This document shows, piece by piece, positions 49,740 to 60,211 of a stretch of DNA of 64,000 nucleotides (positions are counted from its first letter, which is position 1; each line of letters starts with the position of its first letter). A model generated the notes under the pieces. The model was not told the DNA's origin. It worked only from the letters and a program-made list of their open reading frames with translations, and did no database searches. Position numbers and translations under genes: made by a program. The stretch covers positions 11,349,000-11,412,999 of the forward strand of contig OV121096.1 in assembly GCA_921293015.1 (NCBI GenBank). Direction: 5' to 3'. Source of the DNA: Phorcus lineatus (Eukaryota > Mollusca > Gastropoda > Trochida > Trochidae).

Positions 49740-50212
49740 CTACAGCTACAGCTGCATACCGAAAGTTTGTTCACTTAACACTGATCCTAGTGCAAATATC
49801 ATGTAATTTGGGTTTCCTTTGGGCGTCTTCAGCAAAACTGACAATTGATCGTCCTTGTGTGAATTAGTCATTCTTGAACTCATCTTGGGATCGTCTGGTC
49901 TCTCATGGAAACATTCGAATTTTGGCATATTGAAATAGACACAAGGGGTCATATTTTAGAAAATTCTATTTCGTTAAATGTCAAAGAAAATGTTCAATAT
50001 CGAATCTCTGAGATTGAAACCACCATAATCAGATTGACATTGTGCTAAGGACCAAACTAATTTTTAAAGGAGTTTATATATAAATATAACAATTAGTGTT
50101 GTCGAAATGTTAGCCCTAGGTTACTTCAATGCCCTGCCAAAACTGGTACGGTTAATTGTTGGGTATAATAGTATTAGGTATGAGAACAAACTTTTGGTTT
50201 GCAGCTGTATAT
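49740..50212. mobile_element. MITE-like inverted-repeat element, copy B
   Basis: The left end CAGCTGCATACCGAAAG with TTTGTTCACTTA and right end GAACAAACTTTTGGT with TTGCAGCTGTA match the ends at 41985-42630. Relative to copy A the interior 42300-42600 sequence appears reversed, as expected for opposite orientation. Confidence 0.55.
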
Positions 50213-50336
50213 TTGAACTGCCAACTGCAATGTATGTTACAAAACCAACGCTATAGAAGCTACATGATATTTTATATACATATACAGACCGTTGTGGAGA
50301 GGATAGCCTAGATAGAAAGAGTTCAAATCTCGATAG

Positions 50337-50968
50337 AGTCAATATTTTGAAACTTTAATCCTCGGAACACGGTTGATTTTAATCAGACTGTAGACTCAAT
50401 TTTTTTATACGATATCATGTAACATAATTCACTTAGACGTTACGTAGTAGGAAGGGAAAGCTATACCAATGATCAAGCTTGTTAAGATTAAAACTGATTG
50501 CAGTGCAATTGATTTGAGATGTCTGAATGCAAGATGCACCAACGATCAAAGTGAATAAAATGGCCGTGATTTCTAAGGAAGTTTTAGAAGCGCTCATAAA
50601 ATCACGCAAAAGCTTACATGAACGGTTGATGTTGACATGTCCATGTCTGAGGTTACTTACGTCAAAAAATAGTTTGTGGTATATCTTGATAGATATTGAA
50701 AAAAGGAATATATCGAAATGGGTTATATAAAGATGATAAACCGAGTCCCGTGAAAATAAATTAAATTGAGTACCAACACATTTACGGATCATATCGTAAA
50801 CATTGATATAATAATATAAAGGTCCTTTTGCCGTAACTAAATTTTATGGCTTGAAATCCTCAACAGTTTTATCAATTCAAATACATTTTGATCGACAGTT
50901 CTGTAATTTTATATCAAATCATGTTTTTACGTGGTATTTCAAAACTATTGATCTTAATCTATTGATAT
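50337..50968 (+). repeat. 0.63 kb dispersed repeat, copy B
   Basis: Collinear with 28290-28920, with the shared start GTCAATATTTTGAAACTTT and end CTTAATCTATTGATAT. The flanks differ, so these are two insertions of one element rather than a large duplication. Confidence 0.7.
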
Positions 50969-51539
50969 TAATAATTTTCTACGTTTAATTTGATGTATTT
51001 GAGTACACATTTTGTTTTAAACTTCTTTTGAATTAGAACATTTATTGTTGAAACTTATATTCACATTATAGTATCGCTGATTGCACAACTAACTTTGATT
51101 GCAATCAGGCCTCTACATTTTTAGACCGAGACACGTTCGTTTTAGAACAGAGGTTCGTGTATGAGTTTATGGCAGCGATACCTCTGTTGTTAGAGAATGG
51201 AGAGAATTTAAAAGATAAAAAAATGTCTAATTCCATTAAGTAAATTCAAGAGCATGCAAACTGGGAGTAATAAGCTAGTACATGTATACTATTAAGCGAA
51301 AGTACGCTACAATGTTCATGAGAATAGTCCTTACGATAGCTATTGTGAATCATCAAAACCACCATTTCGATAGAATCGATCCAATTGTCGCACGGTCGTC
51401 AAAACAGCAATAGTTCCAGTAAATGGCTCTGCAAGATGTGAGCTGATTAGGGGTTTAGCGTCCCTTCCTGAATATTTCACTTTTATCGGGGCATTCTCTC
51501 TGCACTTATATAGTTATGCATCTTTATCAAACCTGCCAG

Positions 51540-51715
51540 CATCGGTAAGACCTAGCGAACCATGGATAGTACAAAGCTGAAATTCAGTGAAACATTGCAT
51601 TCCAACCTAAGTGCATGTAGAACAGTTCCTACTGCAGAAAAACATCCGAGCCCCTGGCAGGATACGAACCCCAGACCTTCTTTTCCGAAGCCGAACGCCC
51701 AGGCTCAGCAAAACT
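51540..51715 (-). mobile_element. tRNA-SINE fragment, reverse orientation
   Basis: The reverse complement gives GGCGTTCGGCTTCGG, GGTTCGTATCCTG (B box) and the SINE body words 'tgtagaacagttcctactgc' and 'aaagctgaaattcagtgaa' (given on the plus strand). The 3' part is missing. Confidence 0.6.
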
Positions 51716-51774
51716 TCCTCTTTGCAAGATTGATTTTTTTAAATGTACAAATTAATCTAAAAGAGACAGTACAA

Positions 51775-52135
51775 TTTTCAATATCTCTTGTACTTGTAGT
51801 TAATGAATGGTTAAATCATTTACATGTGGTAAATGAATGGTTTAATCATGACAATACAATTTTCAATATCTCTTGTACATGTAGTAAAATGGTTCAATCT
51901 TGTACATGATGTGAATGAATGATTAAATCATGACAATACAATTTTCAACATCTCTTGTACTTGTAGTAAATGCATGGTTAAATCTTGTAGATGTTGTAAA
52001 TGGATGGTAAAACCATGACAATACAATTTTCAATATATCCTGTACTTTTAGTATATGTATGGTGAAATCTTGAACATGTTGTAAATGAATGGTTAAATCT
52101 TGTACTTGTAGTAAATGAATGTTTAAATCATGACC
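51775..52135. repeat. Minisatellite built from about 28-bp subunits
   Basis: Higher-order units begin GACAATACAATTTTCAATAT at about 51850, 51930 and 52016. Each contains variants of TTGTACTTGTAGTAAATGAA and TGGTTAAATC. Non-coding. Confidence 0.7.
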
Positions 52136-52889
52136 AATTGAGCGTACTGTACATTTCTGGGACGACCATCTCTGCCATTTTGTTTCCAAGACACACAATG
52201 TCTACTACTCCATGTTTTGTTGACATTGGTTTATTTACAATACACCACAGTACGATATTGTCTAGTCCATCATTCTCTTCCATAACTTCATAATGTTCTC
52301 AGGATACAAATTAAAGTCTAGTAGTATTCTTAATTGTTGATTGATTTACATTTGTCTTTTACGTTACCCACTTCTACTATTCGTCCTTGGTCTCCAAAGC
52401 TTTATGTTTTGATTCTCTTCACAAATCATCCTGGGAATTTCGTCGGAAAAATGAACTAAAATTATCCGTTCTTATAAGGCTTGTAATGACAAAAAAAAAC
52501 AATGAAACGACTATACACAAAAAGACGGGGAAACGTGCAGTTAACGCTGATTCCCTTACAGTACTTTTAAATTTAAAAGTTAACCTTCCCTCCTGAATGG
52601 CTGTAATCACGAAAGTGTCTGTAAAGAGCTGGAACTGCAAGACAACGTTCCCCCAACGCAAAACTAATTCATCCAAATATCGTAGCTGTTTCTTTCGCGT
52701 ACTCAAGTCAAGGGCGGATAATTTCAGAGAACTTTTCCTGATGATAGGCCAAGGAGTGATAAAGTGAAGAGCATTAGTAAATTCAGCCCTGGGTACCGAG
52801 GATGATCTTTGCCCAGTCTGTCATCCCATGTCATAGCTTCATTTCACGACACAATCTCAAATACTCACAAGTATTCGCTTTATTGAAAT

Positions 52890-55800
52890 TTATTTGTCTT
52901 GTCTCGCATATCTCTCATAGAACCGAGACCCCGCCATCTTTTCCTCATACACACTGTAGTAGTCATCCAGCATCTCCTCTGTGAAGTAGTTCCTCCAGTC
53001 TCCTACTTGTCCTGTATAAAACAATTTATTCTAAAATACAAAACAGTATCAAAATTATTCTGGTTGGGAATACTTAAAATATGGAAACGAATATAAAAAA
53101 TAACTAGAATATGACTTCCCATTGTTTTTTAACTGAACAAAATCTGTTTATTGAAACAATGAACGTGATATATAGACAGTTAAGCAAAGGCGTTTTTCTT
53201 TACATAAGACTGTGATTTTGGCGCACCTTTTCTGAAAAGACAGCTCTTCCCGTCAATTTTAAAGGTATAGTCTTCTTTGTCAGTTTTCATTCTAGAGAAG
53301 GAACATTTTTCTGCAATCTGCCCACACAAGTTGTCGTTTCTCTCGAGACCGAGAAAGTCAGATAAACTTTGAACTTCGGAGACCGGGTCCTTGAGAACAA
53401 TTACATTATATGAACATTTTATGGAGACTTAAGACTTAATCAAATTCATTTGGAATAAATATATCTTATCTTGTCTTTCTTAAACAGATCAACAGATTCG
53501 GGAATGATGTCTTTTCTTGAAAATGTATACATATATGATATATGAATTTGTACACACGTGTTTGTACTCTCATGTGACGAAAAGAATGTTTCACTTTAAC
53601 ATTTTGAAGTGTCGTTGAATATTTAGAACGTTGCGTGTCATTTCTTGCGCTTTTTGACAACACATTTGTTTAAACTATAGGTCGATGAGGAGTATACCCA
53701 ATGAAGAAAATAACTGTTTTATTGGTTTCAATAATGAAATTCAATTTTAAAGTTACAGATTACAGATGCTGATCAATTTGTTAGCTTTTTTCAGGAGGAG
53801 GGCTAACTGGAGATTGTTGACCCTAAGAGGAGGCCTAGGGACACTCCAGAGAAAAAACCGAAGCCTCCGAGTGCTGCCCCGTCTCTAAGGGTTATTATAG
53901 CTTTCTCCTTCTTATCAACCATCAAAGATCAAATATGGTATGTCAATGCATTACATAAATAAAACAAGCTAAGTCACGTTATGACAGATTCTTATTAGAA
54001 ACACAGTATATCAAGTGCGTTTTTATCACGTAATAAAGAGCTCTCTGACTCTACGATGAAGCCCGTGCATTCGTGCTGCGTTTTAAAAAGTCACTAAATG
54101 TTTATATTACTATAGCTTTGGGAAGAGAAAAAGTGAATAAAAATAGCAATATATTTTTCTCCGCTTTGTAGCGTTAGGTCAAGTATTCTGTTTAGGTCGT
54201 AACTAGGTTCCTACTATGTAAATAAATCTTTGCTTATATAATTCGAGCCCTTGTTTGCGCTTTATTCGGGGTTTTAATCGAAGAAATGCGGTATCAATCT
54301 TCCTGACCTTAAGTGTTTCCTCGTAAACCTGAATGTGGACCGGTATCTCTGGATTTTCCATGAAAAACTGCTCTGCATCGCGATAGTGGTTGAATATCCC
54401 TCCACACTCCACTGATACATGTAAAGCGAGAGAAGCATTTTTACATGTAGATAGTTAGAAAGTAACTCCTTGATATCAGCTGAAACATGGCAATGATATA
54501 GAGGATATTTAATTAAGTTTGTCAAATACGATGTTTATCTCATCGAGTGGTGGGGTTGGAGCTGATATTTTCACGAGTGGCTGCGCCACTCGTGAAAATA
54601 TCAACTTCAACCCCAAGACGAGAAGAGATAAACATTGTATTTGACAAACTTAATAAAATATTCTATTTATTATATACATTCTTTCTAATTGTGTTGATTT
54701 TAAGTGTTTATGATGTCTATAAACATTTTTTAACCCTAAAAGTAGTCCCGGCGCAAAGAGGCCCTGGAAGGTTCACCAGCAGTGACGATATATCATATCG
54801 CTACTGTCACCAGTGACGATATATTATATCGCTACTGTGACCACATACAAGGTTTATTTCACTGATAAATCCCAGTATTTCATTGCTTATTATATAATAA
54901 AAGCAGATATTGTCTATCAAATATTACGATAAACAGTTATCTGTATCATTTTTTTAAGACAAACTCGAATCTAAATATATCATATTTTTCCTTATGCAAC
55001 CTGTTTATATCAAGGATGAACACGAAATCAAATACAACAGTACCTGTGCCTTTCAGAAAGAAACCCAAGCAATCTTCAAATGTTCCAGTATACTCGTAGA
55101 CCGGGATGTCAGAATACAGATGATACAGTGAAACACAAACGTCTTTAGGGTCTCTGCAGTTGTAGATTATTTTAACATTTTTGTTTTTCATGTCAATTGG
55201 TCCGTCTGACAATTTCATGTGCGCATTGATGAAGCGGGGGGAAGGGAGACAACCCAGGGCCTCCTGACTCTGCAACTCCAGCGAGTAACGTCCCTTCCAT
55301 TCTGTAACTGTTTCCGCCTTTCCCTTCAATAACATGCTGACAACCTCAAATATCCAGTTGTGACCTCAAATTGAAGATATAAAGAATACTTAACGATGTC
55401 CCGTTTAATAAAATTGTTATGAAAAAAGTGAATGGTTAGGTATTTAACGAGCGAAAGCGAGTTAGATAATGTTACCATTTACGAGTTAAATAAAAATGCA
55501 ATTAACCGGGACTGAGTTTACTATCTTATTAATTACTCGCAGAATTATGTCCTGCCTTTTTGTGACGTCATGCATGACGATTGTGGCGTTATGTGACGTC
55601 AATCTGCATTGTAAATTTATAAAACGGCAGTATCTTCAACGGGGGAGTTATAATATTTATTATAATAGTTATTGATTGCAGCTATAGAAATCTGATGTGA
55701 CTATTCGTAAGAGCCACTCCGTGAGTTCATATATCAGTCATATATGCCAAACTTAATCAATGGTGTCATTTGATCGCGAAGTATCGACTATTACAAATTC

Positions 55801-56313
55801 TAAAGCTAATATTGGGTTATAGGTTAGGTTATATAACTGTTATTCATGTATTTTAAGTTGGACGTGATATCTACACCTGTGTGCATTTATAAGGCTGTTT
55901 TTAGATTTTCATGGAAAACCAGTATTTGTCATATATATGTCTTTTGGACATGAAAAGTTAAGATGTTTTTATTTGATATCACCACATATTACATTTCAGT
56001 TAGTATCAAAGGTAAATAATATGTTATGAAAATCACGGAGTGGCTCTTTAACACAATGTGTAGATTGAAAATTATCCATTTTAGGCGCGAAAATGCATGC
56101 TTTAGTGACTTTGTTACCTGTTCGGGGGAAAGCAGGGAAGTAGATATCACCGTCTCGCATCTTAAAGGACTTGATTTCTTTTAAAATGTCAATGTCATAC
56201 AGAGGGAAGTAGAAACTGTCCTGGAAATACTTAAATTTTATCTTCTTTCCACTTCTGTCAGTAAAGTAGATGTATTCACCATCCAAACTTCCAATAAACT
56301 CCTCATCTTTCAC
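52890..56313 (-). CDS. Cytosolic-type sulfotransferase (SULT family), five exons, first exon missing
   Basis: Coding exons on the minus strand are 56118-56313, 55044-55364, 54308-54411, 53227-53389 and 52890-53011, all GT-AG and in phase, 301 residues in total. The family transfers sulfate from PAPS to small acceptors. Visible motifs: the PAPS 5'-phosphosulfate loop as FPAFPRTGHNWIFEV across exons 1-2; a His in FINAHMKL at the catalytic position; the 3'-phosphate site IIYNCRDPKDVCVSLYHLY; and the C-terminal LFRKGQVGDWRNYFTEEM. The length fits the family (about 285-300). The first exon shown begins right after an acceptor (CAATCTAG) and has no ATG, so a short upstream exon is expected. The donor after exon 54308 is GTCAGG and those elsewhere are ordinary. 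Substrate cannot be told from sequence. Confidence 0.88.
53803..53922 (-). CDS. Possible 39-residue glycine-rich hydrophobic small ORF in a sulfotransferase intron
   Basis: ATG at 53920-53922, stop TAG at 53803-53805. It reads MVDKKEKAIITLRDG then AALGGFGFFSGVSLGLLLGS then TISS: a charged N-terminus and one glycine-zipper-like membrane segment. It is in the same strand as the sulfotransferase gene and inside its third visible intron. Base composition is richer in G+C than the surrounding intron. It may be a small gene, an exon of another transcript, or chance. Confidence 0.3.
   Translation of the reverse strand: MVDKKEKAIITLRDGAALGGFGFFSGVSLGLLLGSTISS
54511..54655. mobile_element. Near-perfect palindromic MITE in a sulfotransferase intron
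   Basis: The left arm starts ATTAAGTTTGTCAAATAC and the right arm ends GTATTTGACAAACTTAAT. The centre is CACGAGTGGC-TGC-GCCACTCGTG. The arms are about 70 nt and differ mainly in a short inner stretch. Non-coding. Confidence 0.7.
54776..54842. repeat. Two tandem copies of a palindromic 34-mer
   Basis: CAGTGACGATATATCATATC then GCTACTGTCAC is followed by a second copy with a one-base difference in the centre. Each copy is itself an inverted repeat around GATATATMATATC, like transposon ends. Confidence 0.6.
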
Positions 56314-56319
56314 CTAGAT

Positions 56320-57940
56320 TGACAGATGAGATATTCTTGATATACATTCAAACCTATAATCAATCAAAAGTGGAGCTCGAAGGCAACCTGTGGTTATTTC
56401 TAGCTTTTTTATTCGCTGTTATTACGATATTGAACATTTTATCAGTTAGCATTAGTTTAAGCCAAATGTATTTTCTTCAGAGGGTCAAACATCTCCTTAC
56501 TCAACCCAGTCATTCGTCGTCGTAGACCAATTATCTAGCAAAATTGCTGGGGACCATTTATGTGTAAACATCTTTATCTGAGGTAGGGAAATGTATCCCC
56601 ATGGCGTAACGGAACATTGTAATTTCGATTGATTCTCTTGATTAAAAAACATTGTTTTGCAGTAACATTAATTTTCGTTTTCGTGCCATTACTCTTTTGT
56701 CTTAAGAAACACTACTGCCCCTTTAAGACGCTCACGAAACGAGTATGAAAACTTGTAGTGACTATGTGACCTTATGTGTTTTTAATCATCATACAAAAAT
56801 TGAGGATGAAAAACATTTTTGGTCAAAATTGTCCTGATGAATAAGGGACGATGAAGTGACGAGCTTCGGAATATTCAGCCCTAGATATCCCTCGATGCAG
56901 AAAGCAGAGCTCCATGTCAAAGTGCAGCAGACTTGTACAGAATGATTTTGTGCCATTCAAATGAGCTCATAAGTGAATTATGCCTGATTATCTACATGCC
57001 AGTCTATCTGCCTGCTTCTAAAATTCAATATGTTGAAACATGACGTTAAATACCGTGAAGTTGAAATTGCTCCTTTCGGTAGACATCTTGTTATAGTTTG
57101 TATTCGGTTATTAAAACACGTTATCAAAACGATAAACCAGAATCAGTTTGACATGACATAGATGCACGAGGTCATGGAGACATTTACATCACTCAGAGGC
57201 ATAGCTTTTTGTTTGTTAACAAAGTGGGTTACATATTGCATGATGTTTATTGCATATTGCTTATTGCATTGTGCTATTGCATATTGTATATGCATAACGC
57301 ATATTGCATATTGTATATTACATGTTGTATTGTGTATATTGCATATTGCATGTTATTTTGTGTATAATACTAAGATACTAAATAGTAAGTTTGGCCACAC
57401 TCAAATTTAATTTCATGTTATGCCGTACCAAAGAGCTGGAACATCAAATTAGAAAAATGAATACTTCCTATAATTGACTTTGTAATCATAGCAATGCGAT
57501 GCATGCTTTTCTTGATAGAGCAATAAAAATTATACTATTACATTCTGAAAAGTGGACGTCATGAGCAAGAATTACTACAAGAACTTCAATACTGATGTGT
57601 TATTATGATTGATTTGGAATCGACTATCAGAAATTATAACCCGTATTTATAACCCCTTAACTTACGTACCCTGAAAAGGTGGACAGCAGGTTTGAACTCT
57701 AAATCGGCGTCCGTTTTGGACTGTATATAAAAATTCTACTATAACGTATTCAGCATTGACACATGTAACAAATCTCTGACAAATTATGACGTCGAACGAT
57801 TGTCCGCTCTGACACATCCCACAAAACCTCGACAATGGTGATCTCAAACGTCTAACTTCGTGTGACACATTCATTTAACGACATTTTGTTGCACATGCAA
57901 TGAAAATATTCTTGTTCGAAATTCGGTGTGTCGTTGTTTT
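56320..57940. other. Upstream flank of the sulfotransferase gene, start exon not identified
   Basis: The missing first exon should lie here or beyond, but no convincing ATG-plus-donor could be chosen. A low-complexity 'gcatattgcatattg' stretch lies at 57215-57365. A GTACGTAAG donor-like site on the minus strand at about 57668 is a candidate 5' UTR exon end. Confidence 0.3.
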
Positions 57941-57954
57941 GTTTCTTTTTGCAT

Positions 57955-59230
57955 ATGCCATTGCCCAGGAAGAAAGTACTTGATTGACTACATCATGTGT
58001 CGACGTTTTGTTGAAAAGTGTCATTGCCAAAGAAGGAGGTACTCCATTGATTTCATCATGTATCGACGTTTTGTTACATGTCTCAATGCCTAGGGAGAAG
58101 ATACTCGATTGACTATATCATGTGTCGACGTTTTCTTCCATGTGTCGATGCCTGGGGAGGAGATAATCGATTAACTATATCATGTGTCGACGTTTTGTTG
58201 CATGCGTCGATGCCTATGGGGGAGACACTCGATTGACTTTATCACGTGTCGACGTTTTGTTGCATGTCTCAATGCTTGGGGAGGAGATACTCGATTAACT
58301 ATATCAAGTGTCGACGTTTTGTTGCATGTGTCGATGCCTATGGGGAAGATACTCGAATGATTTTATCATGTGTCGACGTTTTCTTGCATATGTCAATGCC
58401 TATGGAGGAGATATTTGATTGACTATATCATGTGTTGACGTTTTGTTGCATGTTTCAATGCTTGGGGAGGAGATACTCGATTGACTATGTCATGTGTCGA
58501 CGTTTTGTTGCATGTTTAAACCCCTTTGGAGGAGACACTCGATTGACCAAATCATTGTCGACGTTTTGTTGCATGTGCCAATGCTTAGGGAGGAGATACT
58601 CGATTGACTACATCAAGTGACGACGCCTTATTGCATATGTCGATGCCTATGGAGGAGATACTCGATTGACTATATCGTGTGTTGACGTTTTGTCGCATGT
58701 GTTAATGCCTAGGGAAAATATACCCAATAAACTATATCATGTGTCGACGTTTTGTTGCATGTGTCAATGCCTAGGGAGGAGATACTCGATTGATTGTATC
58801 ATGTGTCGACGTTTTGTTGCATATGTCGATTGCTGGGGAGGAGATACTCGATTCACTGTATCACGTGTTGACGTTTTGTTGCATGTCTCAATGCCTAGGG
58901 AGGAGATACTCGATTTACCATATCATTTGTCGACGTTTCGTTGCATGTGCCAATGCTTAGGGAGGAGATACTCGATTGACTGTATCATGTGTCGACGTTT
59001 TGTTGCATGTGTCGATGCCTGGGGAGGAGATACTCGATTGACTGTATCATGTGTCGACGTTTCGTTGCATGTGTCGTTGCCTATGGGGGAGATACTCGAT
59101 TGACTGTATCATGTGTCGACGTTTTGTTGCATGTGCCACGGCCCAAGCAGGAGATACCCGATTGATATTATCATGTATTGCAGTTTTGTTGCATGTGTCA
59201 TTGCCTAACAAAGAAATACTAGTTGACGTC
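57955..59230. repeat. 62-bp tandem satellite, about 20 copies
   Basis: The unit contains CATGTGTCGACGTTTTGTTG, CATGTGTCAATGCCT and AGGGAGGAGATACTCGATTG. The period was measured from successive GATTGAC/GATTAAC words at 58169, 58231 and 58293. Diverged pieces continue to about 59.85 kb. It separates the sulfotransferase and receptor genes. Because 62 is not divisible by three, the open frames across it are fortuitous. Confidence 0.9.
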
Positions 59231-60211
59231 ATCCTTAGAACTCCAGTACTTAAGAAGATAGATTTGCTTGACATCAATACTTAATTGCATGTGTTAGTGT
59301 TCAACGCGTTTGCAGTCAAATTTGGTCTAAGAATGTTGTAATCGTTAAGACGTTTATGCTTGCTTGAAATCATTTTTTTTTCGACTTTTTTCTGCATGAG
59401 TCATTATCATGTGTCGAATTTTTTTAATGTGTCATTGCCGTTGGGGATATACCTGTTTGATTTCATTATGCTTCCACGTTTAGTTTGAAGTGCTGCCACT
59501 CAAAGAGGATATAATCGTTTGATGTCAAAATGTATCAATGAGTTGTTGGATGTTTCAATGCTAAAGGGAGCTAAGGTTTTACTCAATTTACGATGTCATG
59601 TGTTGAAATGTTGTTTAATATGTTTATACTCAAGGAAGATATACTCCTGTGACAACATTTTGCGTCGACGTTTTGTTGCAATGTCCTCATAGGTGTGTCT
59701 TTATTCGATGATGTTATACTCGTCTTACATCATGTTTTCTTCGAGATGTCAATAATCGAAGAGCGTACAAATGTTTTCAAATGCGTCAATGCGGAAGGAA
59801 TTGTGTGTTGACGTTTTCTTAGGTGTTTCAAAAGTTCACTTTCTAGGACAATGACACTGACCGAAATTATTATTCCGTCATAAGTCTCCATAGCTTCGAC
59901 GAGTCATTACAAGACACATGCTTATTTGCAAATTTATTGAATCATACACATTTTCGAATTTTTTAGATATACAAATTCATAGATTTACATAGATATCAAA
60001 ACTAAACTTTGACAAAAATCAACAACATATCACAGAGTTTCATACGGTGACTTCATTATGGTGACTTATCTTCAACAATTAGTTTAATGAAATACACATA
60101 TATACTAAAAATTTATATAGTTGACATAATAAAGTTGATTTTAGATAACTGAAAATTACAATTTATATTATTTTGCGATTGATTTTGAACAAATTGTAGG
60201 GGTCGCGTCCT

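Noticed and set aside
58666-59103. Cysteine-rich 145-codon protein
   Set aside because: It lies entirely in the 62-bp satellite and its residues follow the repeat period in shifting frames.
57955-59230. CRISPR-like array of regular repeats
   Set aside because: Units are head-to-tail without unique spacers, in an animal genome; this is a satellite.
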